The position numbers and the translations under genes are program-made. Positions 33,649 to 45,013 of a DNA stretch of 56,803 nt are shown here, piece by piece. Location: contig NZ_VKHP01000023.1 of the NCBI RefSeq assembly GCF_010811875.1, forward strand, positions 1 to 56,803, in the 5' to 3' direction. The DNA comes from Bradyrhizobium uaiense. GTDB taxonomy: Bacteria > Pseudomonadota > Alphaproteobacteria > Rhizobiales > Xanthobacteraceae. The notes under the pieces were generated by a model. It worked only from the letters and a program-made list of their open reading frames with translations, did not search any database and was not told the origin of the DNA. Each line of letters begins with the position of its first letter. Positions within the stretch are counted from its first letter, which is position 1.

Positions 33649-35669
33649 CGACCGCACTTGCGTCCGTTACCAGCCGCCCTGACGTCGCACACGACGAGAT
33701 GGCCAACGCCATCCGCTTCCTCGCCATCGACGCGGTGGAGCAGGCGAAAGCCGGCCATCCCGGCATGCCGATGGGCATGGCCGATGTCGCCACCGTGCTG
33801 TTCACCGACTTCCTGAAATTTGATCCGGCGGATCCGGCCTGGCCCGACCGCGACCGCTTCGTCCTGTCGGCCGGCCACGGCTCGATGCTGCTCTATGCGC
33901 TGCTTTATCTCACCGGTTACGAGAGCATGACGCTCGATCAGCTCAAGGCGTTCCGGCAGTGGGGCTCGCAGACCCCGGGGCATCCCGAATATGGCCATAC
34001 GCCTGGCGTAGAGACCACAACCGGGCCGCTCGGGCAGGGCGTCGCGACCGCGGTCGGCATGGCGCTCGCCGAGCGGCTGATGAACGCCCGTTTCGGCGAC
34101 GACCTCGTCGACCACTACACCTATGTGATCGCCGGCGATGGTTGCCTGATGGAGGGCCTCAGCCAAGAGGCGATCTCGCTCGCCGGCCATTTGCGGCTGA
34201 ACCGCTTGATCGTTCTGTTCGACGACAACCGCATCTCGATCGACGGTGCGACTTCGCTGTCCTGTTCGGACGATCAGGCTGCGCGGTTTGCGGCCAGCGG
34301 CTGGAACGTCTGCCGCATCGACGGCCACGATCCGCAGGCCATCTCCGCGGCGATCAGGCAGGCACGGTCAAGCGATCGTCCGTCGCTGATTGCCTGCCGC
34401 ACGGTGATCGGGTTCGGTGCGCCGAACCGGCAGGGCAGCGAGAAGGTGCATGGCGCGCCGCTCGGTGCCGATGAGGTGGCGAAGACCCGCAGCGCGCTGC
34501 GCTGGCCGTATCCGGCGTTCGAGATCCCCGATGTGGTTCTGGCCGAATGGCGCGAGCTCGGCGGCCGTGGCCGTGACGCGCGGCGGGCCTGGATCGAGCG
34601 TTCGCGTGTCGCCTGCAAGGCAGACAAGGGCGAACGGTCGCCGTTCCACGATGCGCTGAACCGGAAACTGCCCTGCACCTACACCAAGGCGATGGCGGCG
34701 CTCGTCGAGCGCTTTGCGACCGAGCGACCGAAGCTCGCGACGCGGCAAGCCTCGCAGCAGGTCATCGACGTGATCGCGGAGGCCTTGCCCAATCTGCTGG
34801 GTGGTTCGGCCGATCTGACGCACTCCAACCTGACGCAGGCGAAGTCGCAGGTTTCGGTGCGGCCGGAAACGCTCGACGGCAGCTATATCCACTACGGCAT
34901 CCGCGAGCACGGCATGGCCGCGGCGATGAACGGCATCGCGCTGCATGGCGGGCTCATTCCCTATGGCGGCACCTTCCTGAGCTTCGCCGATTACAGCCGG
35001 CCGGCGATCCGTCTCGCGGCGCTGATGGGGATCCGCGTCATCCATGTCATGACCCACGATTCGATCGGGCTGGGCGAGGACGGGCCGACGCATCAGCCGG
35101 TCGAGCATCTGGCGGCTCTGCGCGCAATCCCGAACGTGCTGGTGTTCCGTCCGGCCGATGCGGTCGAGACGGCGGAAGCCTGGGACTGCGCGCTGAAGGC
35201 GGAGAGTTCGCCGTCGATCCTCTGCCTGTCGCGGCAGGCGCTGCCGACGGTCCGCACCGATATCAAAGACAACCAGGTTGCGCTCGGCGCCTACGTTCTC
35301 GTCGAGCCGGCCTTCGCGCGTGACGTCACCCTGATTGCAACGGGTTCGGAGGTGGCGATCGCGCTCGAAGCCGCAAAGCTGCTGGCGGAAGACGGGGTAC
35401 AGGCCGCGGTCGTCTCGGCCCCGTGCTTCGACCTGTTCCGCCAGCAGCCGCGCGATTATCGCACGAAGGTGCTGGGCAGCGCCCCGCGCGTCGGCGTGGA
35501 AGCCGCAGTCGAAGGCGACTGGGCGCGTTGGCTCGGCGAGGCCGGTGCGTTCGTGGGCATGACCGGCTTCGGCGCCTCGGCACCGGCCGATGTGCTCTAC
35601 CGGGAATTCGGCATCACGCCTGCGGCGGTCGCAGCCGCAGCAAAACAGCTCATTCAACGAGCGAATTGA
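33645..35669 (+). CDS. cbbT: Transketolase
   Basis: The 674-aa thiamine-diphosphate enzyme has the N-terminal motifs [12 protein letters not shown] and the ThDP/Mg motif [13 protein letters not shown] (~residue 163), followed by the NNR-like DDNRISIDG. The middle domain has the catalytic Glu in [13 protein letters not shown] (~residue 420) and [20 protein letters not shown]. It moves two-carbon units in RuBP regeneration. Full length; the start overlaps cbbP. Confidence 0.97.
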   Translation: MTTALASVTSRPDVAHDEMANAIRFLAIDAVEQAKAGHPGMPMGMADVATVLFTDFLKFDPADPAWPDRDRFVLSAGHGSMLLYALLYLTGYESMTLDQLKAFRQWGSQTPGHPEYGHTPGVETTTGPLGQGVATAVGMALAERLMNARFGDDLVDHYTYVIAGDGCLMEGLSQEAISLAGHLRLNRLIVLFDDNRISIDGATSLSCSDDQAARFAASGWNVCRIDGHDPQAISAAIRQARSSDRPSLIACRTVIGFGAPNRQGSEKVHGAPLGADEVAKTRSALRWPYPAFEIPDVVLAEWRELGGRGRDARRAWIERSRVACKADKGERSPFHDALNRKLPCTYTKAMAALVERFATERPKLATRQASQQVIDVIAEALPNLLGGSADLTHSNLTQAKSQVSVRPETLDGSYIHYGIREHGMAAAMNGIALHGGLIPYGGTFLSFADYSRPAIRLAALMGIRVIHVMTHDSIGLGEDGPTHQPVEHLAALRAIPNVLVFRPADAVETAEAWDCALKAESSPSILCLSRQALPTVRTDIKDNQVALGAYVLVEPAFARDVTLIATGSEVAIALEAAKLLAEDGVQAAVVSAPCFDLFRQQPRDYRTKVLGSAPRVGVEAAVEGDWARWLGEAGAFVGMTGFGASAPADVLYREFGITPAAVAAAAKQLIQRAN

Positions 35670-35684
35670 GAGGAGGACGCCACC

Positions 35685-36767
35685 ATGGCGCGGATCACCC
35701 TGAGGCAATTGCTGGACCACGCCGCCGAACGCGGCTACGGCGTGCCGGCCTTCAACATCAACAACATGGAGCAGGGCCTCGCCATCATGGAGGCGGCGGC
35801 ATCCTGCGACGCGCCGGTCATCATCCAGGCGTCGCGCGGCGCGCGGTCCTACGCCAACGACATCATGCTGGCGAAGATGATCGACGCGCTGGAGGAGATG
35901 TATCCGCAGATCCCGCTCTGCCTGCATCTCGATCACGGCAACGAGGAGGCGACCTGCGCCACCGCGATCCGCTACGGCTTCACCTCTGTCATGATGGACG
36001 GCTCGCTCAAGGCCGACGCCAAGACCGCGGCCGACTACGACTACAATGTCGACATCACCCGCCGGGTGGTCGACATGGCGCACTGGGTCGGCGCGTCGGT
36101 CGAAGGCGAGCTCGGCGTGCTCGGCTCGCTCGAGCATGGCGGCGGCGAGCAGGAGGATGGTCACGGGGTCGAAGGCACGATCAGCCACGATCAGCTTCTC
36201 ACCGATCCCGACCAGGCGGTTGAGTTCGTGCGCGCCACCAAGGTCGACGCGCTCGCGATCGCGATGGGCACATCGCATGGCGCCTACAAGTTCACGCGCA
36301 AGCCCGACGGCGAGATATTGGCGATGCGCGTGGTCGAGGAGATTCACACGCGCCTGCCGAACACGCATCTGGTGATGCACGGTTCGTCCTCGGTGCCGCA
36401 GCCGCTGCAGGACATGTTCAACCAGTTCGGCGGCGAGATGCCGCAGACCTGGGGTGTGCCGGTCGAGGAGATCGTCCGCGGCATCAAGCATGGCGTGCGC
36501 AAGGTCAATATCGATACCGATTGTCGGCTGGCGATGGCGGCGGCCTTCCGCAAGGTCGCCGTGCAGTCGAAGAGCGAGTTCGATCCGCGCAAATTCCTCA
36601 AGCCGGCGATGGATGCGCTGCGCGAACTCTGCCGCGACCGCTTCGAGCAGTTCGGCACGGCCGGTAATGCCGCCCGGATCAAGGTGGTTGCACTGCCCGA
36701 GATGGCCCGTCGCTACCGCGCCGGCGCGCTCGACCCGCAGATTGGAAAGATGACCCAGGCCGCCTGA
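35685..36767 (+). CDS. cbbA: Class II fructose-bisphosphate aldolase
   Basis: The 360-aa Zn enzyme has [10 protein letters not shown] at the start, Zn ligands in CLHLDHGN and VMHGSSSVP, and [11 protein letters not shown] and [10 protein letters not shown] loops. It is the CbbA-type class II B aldolase that makes fructose-1,6- and sedoheptulose-1,7-bisphosphate. It follows cbbT by 15 bases with GAGAGGAGG before the ATG. Confidence 0.97.
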   Translation: MARITLRQLLDHAAERGYGVPAFNINNMEQGLAIMEAAASCDAPVIIQASRGARSYANDIMLAKMIDALEEMYPQIPLCLHLDHGNEEATCATAIRYGFTSVMMDGSLKADAKTAADYDYNVDITRRVVDMAHWVGASVEGELGVLGSLEHGGGEQEDGHGVEGTISHDQLLTDPDQAVEFVRATKVDALAIAMGTSHGAYKFTRKPDGEILAMRVVEEIHTRLPNTHLVMHGSSSVPQPLQDMFNQFGGEMPQTWGVPVEEIVRGIKHGVRKVNIDTDCRLAMAAAFRKVAVQSKSEFDPRKFLKPAMDALRELCRDRFEQFGTAGNAARIKVVALPEMARRYRAGALDPQIGKMTQAA

Positions 36768-38261
<1,494 letters not shown>

Positions 38262-38273
38262 CAGGAGTTTCTC

Positions 38274-38699
38274 ATGCGCGTGACCCAAGGCTGCTTTTCT
38301 TTCCTGCCCGATCTCACCGATGAGCAGATCGCTGCGCAGGTGCAATACTGTCTCGACAAGGGTTGGGCGGTGAACATCGAGTTCACCGACGATCCGCACC
38401 CTCGCAACACCTATTGGGACATGTGGGGCCTGCCGATGTTCGACCTGCGCGATGCGGCCGGCATCATGAAGGAACTCGCCGATTGCCGGCGGGTCTATGG
38501 CGACCGCTACATCCGGATCTCCGGCTTTGATTCCGGCCACGGCTGGGAGTCGGTTCGCATCTCCTTCATCGTTAACCGGCCGCGCGAGGAGCCCGGCTTC
38601 CGGCTCGACCGCTCGGAGGCTGCCGGACGCAACCTCCGTTACGCGACGCATTCCTATGCGGCTGATCGCCCCGAGGGCGAGCGCTACGCAGATCAGTGA
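38274..38699 (+). CDS. cbbS: RuBisCO small subunit, red-type
   Basis: The 141-aa protein starts MRVTQGCFSFLPDLTDEQI, the red-type small-subunit form. It has WDMWGLPMFDLRDAAGIM and a C-terminal extension after FIVNRP of about 35 residues (RNLRYATHSYAADRPEGERY), the beta-hairpin that lines the central pore of red-type holoenzymes. It lies 12 bases after cbbL with AGGAG. A hairpin with T-run follows. Confidence 0.97.
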   Translation: MRVTQGCFSFLPDLTDEQIAAQVQYCLDKGWAVNIEFTDDPHPRNTYWDMWGLPMFDLRDAAGIMKELADCRRVYGDRYIRISGFDSGHGWESVRISFIVNRPREEPGFRLDRSEAAGRNLRYATHSYAADRPEGERYADQ

Positions 38700-38765
38700 C
38701 CGCGTCCGGTTGACAAGCCAGGCGGGTTGCTCCCTCGACCGTCTGGTCCGGATGCACTTCTCCGT

Positions 38766-38792
38766 CGTCGCCGCAGCGGCGACGGAGCTTTT
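38766..38792 (+). terminator. Hairpin plus T-run between cbbS and cbbX (attenuator)
   Basis: CGTCGCC pairs with GGCGACG around loop GCAGC (38766-38784), followed by GGAGCTTTT. It is an intrinsic-terminator-like element inside the operon, likely letting only part of the transcripts read into cbbXY so that RuBisCO is made in excess over its activase. Confidence 0.75.
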
Positions 38793-38809
38793 CTGAAAGC
38801 GAGAGGATA

Positions 38810-39742
38810 ATGACGCAAGCGCAAGAACAGATCAGCGAACAGATCGGCGAGACCCCGCTCCAGACCATCGACCTCTGGCATGAATTCGCCGACCTCGGCA
38901 TCGGGGACGTGCTCGACCAGCTCGATTCCGAACTGATTGGCCTCAAGCCGGTGAAGACCCGCATCCGTGAGATCGCATCGCTCCTGCTGGTCGAACGCAT
39001 CAGGCAGAAGATGGCGCTGGCGACGACATTCCCGACCCTGCACATGTCGTTCACCGGCAATCCCGGCACCGGCAAGACCACGGTTGCGCTCAGGATGGCC
39101 GGCATCCTGCACAAGCTCGGCTTCGTGCGCCGCGGACACGTCATCAGCGTCACGCGCGATGATCTCGTCGGGCAATACATCGGCCACACCGCGCCGAAGA
39201 CGAAAGAAATCTTGAAGAAGGCGATGGGCGGCGTGCTGTTCATCGACGAGGCCTATTATCTCTATCGTCCCGATAACGAGCGCGACTACGGGCAGGAGGC
39301 GATCGAGATCCTGCTGCAGATCATGGAAGCGCAACGCGAGGATCTGGTGGTGATCCTGGCGGGCTATGGCGACCGCATGGAGAAATTCTTCCAGAGCAAT
39401 CCGGGATTCCGCTCCCGTATCGCCCATCACATCGACTTCCCTGATTATTCGGACGGCGAGCTGCTGTGGATCGCCGAGCTGATGTTGCAGCAGCAGAATT
39501 ATCGTTTCTCTCCGGAGGCGCGGGAGGCCTTCACCCGGTATATCGGCATCCGCAAGGAACAGCCGCTGTTCTCCAACGCCCGCTCGATCCGGAACGCGCT
39601 GGACCGCATCCGGCTGCGCCAGGCCAACCGGATCGTGGCGAAGCTCGACCGTACGCTCACCGCCGACGACGTAATGTCGATCGAGGCCGGCGACGTGCTG
39701 GCCAGCCGCGTGTTCGCGAAAGGGGCGGGCGAGGGACGATGA
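38810..39742 (+). CDS. cbbX: Red-type RuBisCO activase CbbX (AAA+)
   Basis: The 310-aa AAA+ hexamer subunit has Walker [10 protein letters not shown] near residue 85, the pore loop [14 protein letters not shown], Walker [13 protein letters not shown], sensor 1 VVILAGYGD and arginine finger region [11 protein letters not shown]. CbbX threads the large-subunit C-terminus through its pore to release inhibitory sugar phosphates. The ATG follows GAGAGGA and is separated from cbbS by the attenuator-like hairpin. It overlaps cbbY by 4 bases. Confidence 0.97.
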   Translation: MTQAQEQISEQIGETPLQTIDLWHEFADLGIGDVLDQLDSELIGLKPVKTRIREIASLLLVERIRQKMALATTFPTLHMSFTGNPGTGKTTVALRMAGILHKLGFVRRGHVISVTRDDLVGQYIGHTAPKTKEILKKAMGGVLFIDEAYYLYRPDNERDYGQEAIEILLQIMEAQREDLVVILAGYGDRMEKFFQSNPGFRSRIAHHIDFPDYSDGELLWIAELMLQQQNYRFSPEAREAFTRYIGIRKEQPLFSNARSIRNALDRIRLRQANRIVAKLDRTLTADDVMSIEAGDVLASRVFAKGAGEGR

Positions 39743-40455
39743 ACCAGGCGCTCGCGATGATCCGCTCCGCGGGGATGCGCGACATCATCGCAAGCGGGCG
39801 TGCCTTGATCTTCGATGTCGACGGCACGCTTGCCGAGACCGAGGAAGTGCATCGCCGCGCCTTCAATGAGGCGTTTGCCGAAGCAGGGCTCGATTGGTTC
39901 TGGGATCAGGTCACCTACGCGCGGCTGCTTCGCACCGCCGGAGGCAAGGAGCGCATTCGTGCTTTCGACCAGCGCAATGCGGTTCCCTCGCTGACATTCG
40001 CCGAGATCGCCGACCTGCACCGGATCAAGACCGCGCGTTACGCGGCGCTGATCGCGGGAGGCGGTTGCCCCTTGCGGCCGGGCGTCCGGGCCTGGCTCGC
40101 CGGCGCGCGCCGCCGTGGCCAGCGCCTGGCGATCGCCACGACGACCTCGCATGGCCATATCGAGGCGCTGCTCTCGGTTGCGCTTGGGGTGGACTGGGTC
40201 GATCTGTTCGAGGCGATCGTCGCCAGCGACGACGTGCCACGCAAGAAGCCGGCGCCGGATGTCTATGTCGAGGTGCTGGCGCGGCTCGGGCTCGGGCCGG
40301 CGGATTGCATCGCGGTCGAGGATTCCGGCAACGGCCTCGCCGCCGCGGCGCAGGCCGGCATTCCCGTGGTCATCACCCGCAGCACCTATTTCAGCGATGA
40401 CGATTTCGCCGAGGCGCTGCTTGTCGTCGGTGATCTCTCTGACATCGATGCCTGA
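39739..40455 (+). CDS. cbbY: HAD phosphatase CbbY (xylulose-1,5-bisphosphatase type)
   Basis: The 238-aa haloacid-dehalogenase hydrolase has the nucleophile motif [14 protein letters not shown] (~residue 25), motif II IATTTS, motif III Lys in RKKPAPDVY, and acid motif [14 protein letters not shown]. CbbY dephosphorylates xylulose-1,5-bisphosphate, a misfire product that blocks RuBisCO, so it completes the repair pair with CbbX. It starts inside cbbX (ATGA overlap). Last gene of the operon; no epimerase gene follows. Confidence 0.94.
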   Translation: MNQALAMIRSAGMRDIIASGRALIFDVDGTLAETEEVHRRAFNEAFAEAGLDWFWDQVTYARLLRTAGGKERIRAFDQRNAVPSLTFAEIADLHRIKTARYAALIAGGGCPLRPGVRAWLAGARRRGQRLAIATTTSHGHIEALLSVALGVDWVDLFEAIVASDDVPRKKPAPDVYVEVLARLGLGPADCIAVEDSGNGLAAAAQAGIPVVITRSTYFSDDDFAEALLVVGDLSDIDA

Positions 40456-40490
40456 AGGCCGCCGCCGCCGCCGAGCGACAGTCCCGATCA

Positions 40491-40514
40491 ATTTATTCGT
40501 TTAGTGAAATAAAT
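40491..40514. promoter_or_regulatory. Upstream palindrome of a matching operator pair (ATTTATT-N10-AATAAAT)
   Basis: ATTTATT-CGTTTAGTGA-AATAAAT has perfect 7-bp inverted arms. An identical-arm copy lies 159 bases downstream. The AT-rich island stands out in 65 % GC DNA and precedes a sugar-transport operon, so a ROK/XylR-type or LacI-type sugar regulator is the likely ligand. Confidence 0.6.
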
Positions 40515-40649
40515 GACCCTTGCATCCCTAGTATGGTAAGGGCACAATCCCACCGAAGGTTGCCAGAAGCAGCGGCGCCACCTAGTTGAAGGTGGTCGTG
40601 CCAGCCAATTCCGGGAGTTTGCACCCCATGATCCTCCGCTTTCCGATGG

Positions 40650-40673
40650 ATTTATTCGGATGGTGAAATAAAT
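40650..40673. promoter_or_regulatory. Downstream palindrome of the operator pair
   Basis: ATTTATT-CGGATGGTGA-AATAAAT has the same 7-bp arms and 10-base spacer as the site at 40491 and four shared outer spacer bases. It lies 390 bases before chvE. Confidence 0.6.
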
Positions 40674-41062
40674 GGGCGGTCGGTGCTTGTATCCATGGGG
40701 GCGCCATCCACCAAAAGTTGCCAGAGGCACGTGCCGTACCGCCAGACGCTCTGGCGCACGCCGGCGCTCGTCGACGATTCCGGGAGACAGGCGCCTCATG
40801 GTCGTCCACCTCATCAGTCCCACGACATGGCTCGCAGGTGAACCCGGCATGGCAGGATCGACTTGGCTGATCGACATGGCTGATCGTGCGGAGCGAGCAT
40901 TGGCGCTGTTGACGGGTTCAATCGACATCCCGCAATTTCGGTTGGTGGCGGTCCCGGCGCAAATCCGACATCGCCATAGATCGGCGGCCGGATGATGGCG
41001 GTCGATTGACGCTGTCCACGACGACGGTAATCCAACTCAAAAAAAAATCGAGGGAGCGAAGC

Positions 41063-42130
41063 ATGTTCAGATTGAAGACCGCCTTGTTTGCGCTGGCGTT
41101 AATAGGTCTCTCCGCGGCCGCATCGGATGCGCTGGCCCAGAGCAAGCCGACTATCGGCATCGCGATGCCGACCAAATCCTCGGCGCGCTGGATCGACGAC
41201 GGCAACAACATGGTCAAGGTGCTGAAGGAGCGCGGCTACGGCACCGATCTGCAATATGCCGAAGACGACATTCCGAACCAGCTCTCCCAGGTCGAGAACA
41301 TGGTGACCAAGGGCGCCAAGGTGCTGGTCATCGCGGCGATCGACGGCACCACGCTGTCCGACGCTCTGAAGCAGGCCAAGGCCCAGGGCATCACGGTGAT
41401 CGCCTATGACCGTCTGATCCGCGATACCCCCAATGTCGACTATTACGCAACGTTCGACAATTTCCAGGTCGGCGTGCTGCAGGCGAGCTCGATCGTGAAT
41501 GCACTGGGGCTGAAGGACGGCAAGGGTCCCTTCAACATCGAGCTGTTCGGCGGCTCGCCCGACGACAACAATGCCTATTTCTTCTACGATGGCGCGATGT
41601 CGGTGTTGAAGCCATATATCGACAGCGGCAAGCTCGTGGTCGGCAGCGGCCAGACCGGCATGAACAAGGTCGCAACCCTGCGCTGGGACGGCGCGACCGC
41701 GCAGGCGCGGATGGACAATCTGCTCAGCGCCTTCTACGGCAAGAAGCGCGTCGATGCGGTGCTGTCGCCGTATGACGGCCTCTCGATCGGCATCATTTCC
41801 TCGCTGAAGAGCGTCGGCTACGGCAGCAAGGACCAGCCGATGCCGTTCATCAGCGGGCAGGATGCGGAAGTGCCTTCGGTCAAGGCGATGCTGCGCGGCG
41901 AGCAATATTCGACCATCTTCAAGGACACGCGCGATCTCGCCAAGGTTACGGCCGACATGGTCGATGCCGTGCTGAGCAAGAAGGAGGTCAGCGTCAACGA
42001 CACCAAGACCTACAACAACGGGGTCAAGGTGGTTCCGTCCTATCTGCTCAAGCCGGTCGTGGTGGACAAGACCAATTGGGAGAAAGTCCTGATTGACAGC
42101 GGCTACTATAAGCGCTCGCAATTCGAGTAG
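41063..42130 (+). CDS. chvE: Multi-sugar periplasmic binding protein ChvE
   Basis: The 355-aa protein has a signal peptide ending ASDALAQ (~residue 25) and is very close to Agrobacterium ChvE over its length: [82 protein letters not shown]. ChvE binds galactose, glucose, arabinose, xylose and related sugars. In Agrobacterium it also feeds the VirA sensor; no such partner is present here. The ATG follows GAGGGAG; a TTGACG box at 41007 could be its -35. Confidence 0.93.
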   Translation: MFRLKTALFALALIGLSAAASDALAQSKPTIGIAMPTKSSARWIDDGNNMVKVLKERGYGTDLQYAEDDIPNQLSQVENMVTKGAKVLVIAAIDGTTLSDALKQAKAQGITVIAYDRLIRDTPNVDYYATFDNFQVGVLQASSIVNALGLKDGKGPFNIELFGGSPDDNNAYFFYDGAMSVLKPYIDSGKLVVGSGQTGMNKVATLRWDGATAQARMDNLLSAFYGKKRVDAVLSPYDGLSIGIISSLKSVGYGSKDQPMPFISGQDAEVPSVKAMLRGEQYSTIFKDTRDLAKVTADMVDAVLSKKEVSVNDTKTYNNGVKVVPSYLLKPVVVDKTNWEKVLIDSGYYKRSQFE

Positions 42131-42188
42131 GGCGGATGGGCGGCGGCGAGCCGTGCCGGCGACGATCGACGCTGCAGGATATGATCCG

Positions 42189-43769
42189 ATGACGGCAATG
42201 CTTGAGATGCGCGGCGTCAGCAAGAGCTTTGCCGGCGTGCAGGCGCTGCGCGACGTGAGCTTCACCGTCGAGGCAGGGCAGATCCATGCCTTGGTCGGGG
42301 AGAACGGTGCCGGCAAGTCGACCTTGATGAAGGTGCTGAGCGGGGTCTACCCCGCCGGCAGCTATGACGGGTCGATCGTGTTCGACGGCGAGGAGCGGCG
42401 ATTCCGCGACATCAATGGCAGCGAGGCGCTCGGGATCATCATCATCCATCAGGAACTGGCGCTGATCCCGCTGATGTCGATTGCCGAGAACATCTTTCTG
42501 TCGCATCCGCCGTCGCGCTTCGGCGTCATCGACCGCCACGCGGTGCATCGGCGGACCGCCGAGCTGCTGGCGCAGGTCGGCTTGCGGGAGTCTCCGGATA
42601 CGCTGATCACCGACCTCGGCGTCGGCAAGCAGCAGCTGGTTGAGATCGCCAAGGCACTGTCCAAGCGGGTGCGCCTTTTGATCCTCGACGAGCCGACCGC
42701 AAGTCTCAACGAGGCGGACAGCGCCACCTTGCTCGAACGGCTCCTGGCCTTCCGCGAGCAGGGCATCGCCTCGATCCTGATCTCGCACAAGCTGAACGAG
42801 GTCGCGCGGGTCGCCGACCGCATCACGGTGCTGCGCGATGGCCGCACCGTCGACAGCATCGACTGCCGCACCGAGCGGATCGAGGAAGACCGCATCATCC
42901 GCAGCATGGTCGACCGCGATCTCGCGCATCGCTTTCCGGAGCGAAGCGCCGAGATCGGCGAACCCGTGATGAGTGTGGAGAACTGGTCGGTGTATCATCC
43001 GCTGCATCCCGAGCGGCAGGTGATCAAGAACGTCGACTTCAACGTGCGCCGCGGCGAGGTGGTCGGCATCGCCGGCCTGATGGGCGCCGGCCGCACCGAG
43101 TTCGCCATGAGCCTGTTCGGCCGCGCGTGGGGGTACAACATTTCCGGCAAGGTCCGGCTCGACGGAGATGAGGCCGATCTCTCCAGCGTGCCGGCGGCGA
43201 TCGCTGCCGGACTTGCCTATGTCACCGAAGACCGCAAGCAGCTTGGGCTGATCCTTGCCGCCGACGTCCGCAAGAACGTGACGGTGGCGAGCCTCCGCAA
43301 GGTGTCGGAGCGCGGGGTGATCGACGATGTCGTCGAGTTGAAGGCCGCGAGCGACTATCGCACCCGGATGCGGATCCGCTGCTCCGACGTCTACCAGGCG
43401 ACCGGTGACCTCTCGGGCGGCAACCAGCAGAAGGTCGTGCTGTCGAAATGGCTGATGACCGATCCGAAGGTACTGCTGCTGGACGAGCCGACGCGCGGGA
43501 TCGACGTCGGGGCAAAGTACGAGATCTATTCCATCATCAACGAGCTCGCCGAGGCGGGCAGGGGCGTCGTCGTAATCTCGTCGGAGATGCCTGAGCTGCT
43601 CGGCATCTGCGACCGGATCTGCGTGATGAATGACGGCGCCTTCGTCGGCGAGTTCGACAAGGACGATGCGACCCAGGAGAAGATCATGCGCGCCATCATG
43701 CGCAATGTCAGAATGTCTGGAAACCGCGCCGATGACGGCGTGGCACGTGCCGGAGGAGAGGCGCGATGA
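42189..43769 (+). CDS. gguA: Multi-sugar ABC importer ATPase (GguA/MmsA type)
   Basis: The 526-aa double ATPase has Walker A GENGAGKST and Walker B LLILDEPTAS in domain 1. Domain 2 has a degenerate Walker A (GLMGAGRTE), signature LSGGNQQKVVLSKWL and LLLDEPTRGIDVGAKYE. It is the energy unit of the ChvE system. ATG 42189 is preceded by AGGAT; ATG 42198 is possible. It overlaps gguB by ATGA. Confidence 0.94.
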   Translation: MTAMLEMRGVSKSFAGVQALRDVSFTVEAGQIHALVGENGAGKSTLMKVLSGVYPAGSYDGSIVFDGEERRFRDINGSEALGIIIIHQELALIPLMSIAENIFLSHPPSRFGVIDRHAVHRRTAELLAQVGLRESPDTLITDLGVGKQQLVEIAKALSKRVRLLILDEPTASLNEADSATLLERLLAFREQGIASILISHKLNEVARVADRITVLRDGRTVDSIDCRTERIEEDRIIRSMVDRDLAHRFPERSAEIGEPVMSVENWSVYHPLHPERQVIKNVDFNVRRGEVVGIAGLMGAGRTEFAMSLFGRAWGYNISGKVRLDGDEADLSSVPAAIAAGLAYVTEDRKQLGLILAADVRKNVTVASLRKVSERGVIDDVVELKAASDYRTRMRIRCSDVYQATGDLSGGNQQKVVLSKWLMTDPKVLLLDEPTRGIDVGAKYEIYSIINELAEAGRGVVVISSEMPELLGICDRICVMNDGAFVGEFDKDDATQEKIMRAIMRNVRMSGNRADDGVARAGGEAR

Positions 43770-44956
43770 CCGACAAGACGGTGTCACTTCCCGAGTCTCC
43801 CAGGCATTCCGGCTTCATCAAGAACAATCTGCGCAATTACGGCATGCTGCTGTCGCTGCTCGCGATCATGCTGTTCTTCGAGATCGTCACCGACGGCACG
43901 CTGTTGCAGCCGCTCAACCTCACCAACCTTGTGCTGCAGAACAGCTACATTGTCATCATGGCGCTCGGCATGCTGCTCGTGATCGTCACCGGGCATATCG
44001 ATCTTTCGGTCGGCTCGGTCGCGGGCTTCGTCGGCGCGGTCGCGGCGGTGCTGATGGTGCGCTACCATGTCGGCTATCCGATCGCGTTCGTCGCCTGCCT
44101 CCTGCTCGGCGGCGCAATCGGCGCAGCCCAGGGGTACTGGGTCGCCTACTTCAAGATCCCGTCCTTCATCGTGACGCTGGCGGGTATGCTGGTGTTCAAA
44201 GGGCTTGCGCTCGCGGTGCTGCAAGGACAGTCGCTCGGGCCGTTCCCGTCGACCTTCCAGAAGCTGTCGTCGGGCTTCATTCCCGAACTGTTCCCCGGTG
44301 CGGGCACGCATTACCCGACGTCGCTCCTGATCGGCGTCGTGCTGGCGTTCGTGCTGGTGCTGGCGAGCGCCAGGAGCCGGGCGCGCGAGCAGGCGCACGG
44401 CATCGAGGTCGAGCCTTATGCATTCTTCATCGTCAAGAGCGTCGCGCTGGCGGGGGCCGTGCTCTACTTCACATACCTGATCGCCTCGCATCGGGGTCTG
44501 CCGAACGTGCTCGTGATCATGACGGCCTTGATCGCGCTCTACGGCTTCGTCACGCGGAGGACCGTGGTCGGCCGGCAGATCTATGCGGTCGGCGGCAACG
44601 CCAAGGCGGCGAAACTGTCGGGGGTCAAGACCGAACGGCTGACCTTTCTCACTTTCGTCAACATGGGCGTGCTCGCCGCGCTCGCCGGGCTGGTGTTCGC
44701 CGCACGGCTCAACACCGCGACGCCGAAGGCCGGCCTCGGCTTCGAGCTCGACGTGATCGCCGCCTGCTTCATCGGCGGCGCGTCGGCCTATGGCGGCGTC
44801 GGCCGGGTCGGCGGTGCGGTGGTCGGTGCCATGATCATGGGCGTGATGAACAACGGCATGTCGATCCTCGGTATCGGCATCGATTATCAGCAGGTGATCA
44901 AGGGCCTCGTCCTGCTTGGCGCCGTCTGTATCGATGTCTACAACCAGCGCCGGTGA
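43766..44956 (+). CDS. gguB: Multi-sugar ABC importer permease (GguB/MmsB type)
   Basis: The 396-aa inner-membrane protein is longer than RbsC, as in the GguB/XylH group, with about 10-12 membrane segments. It has the canonical VTGHIDLSVGSVAGFVGAV motif (~residue 70), a long central loop (~residues 160-220, SARSRAREQAHGIEVEP), and the coupling loop AVGGNAKAAKLSGVKTERL. It forms the homodimeric channel for ChvE ligands. The next gene starts 57 bases later. Confidence 0.94.
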   Translation: MTDKTVSLPESPRHSGFIKNNLRNYGMLLSLLAIMLFFEIVTDGTLLQPLNLTNLVLQNSYIVIMALGMLLVIVTGHIDLSVGSVAGFVGAVAAVLMVRYHVGYPIAFVACLLLGGAIGAAQGYWVAYFKIPSFIVTLAGMLVFKGLALAVLQGQSLGPFPSTFQKLSSGFIPELFPGAGTHYPTSLLIGVVLAFVLVLASARSRAREQAHGIEVEPYAFFIVKSVALAGAVLYFTYLIASHRGLPNVLVIMTALIALYGFVTRRTVVGRQIYAVGGNAKAAKLSGVKTERLTFLTFVNMGVLAALAGLVFAARLNTATPKAGLGFELDVIAACFIGGASAYGGVGRVGGAVVGAMIMGVMNNGMSILGIGIDYQQVIKGLVLLGAVCIDVYNQRR

Positions 44957-45013
44957 CTGCCGCGCAGTCATGATTCCACGACAGGATACTGACGCAACGC
45001 AGGAGAATGCCGG

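Larger units (their letters stand above)
40491..40830. repeat. Diverged tandem duplication (~160-170 bp unit) between cbbY and chvE
   Basis: Unit 1 (40491-40649) and unit 2 (40650-~40820) share ordered blocks: the palindrome at the start, ATCC-ACC-AA-GTTGCCAGArGCA (40559 and 40717), a small hairpin at matching places (CCACC/GGTGG in unit 1; CGCCAG/CTGGCG in unit 2), ATTCCGGGAG (40608 and 40777), then a CATG-TC-TCC block (40627 and 40797). Sequence between blocks has diverged. No convincing gene occupies 40456-41062; the unit could be a duplicated control region or tandem small RNA genes. Confidence 0.6.

Noticed and set aside
40864..40886. Short tandem TGGCTGATCG repeat before chvE
   Set aside because: Only two 10-base copies, no symmetry and no position relative to a promoter that would support a function.
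40672..40995. 107-aa frame in the cbbY-chvE gap
   Set aside because: Starts inside the repeat palindrome, no ribosome site, no family similarity, and unit 1 of the duplication does not preserve the frame.
41063..44956. Xylose-specific XylFGH assignment for the sugar importer
   Set aside because: The binding protein matches ChvE much more closely along its length ([32 protein letters not shown]), so the multi-sugar ChvE-GguAB name is preferred.
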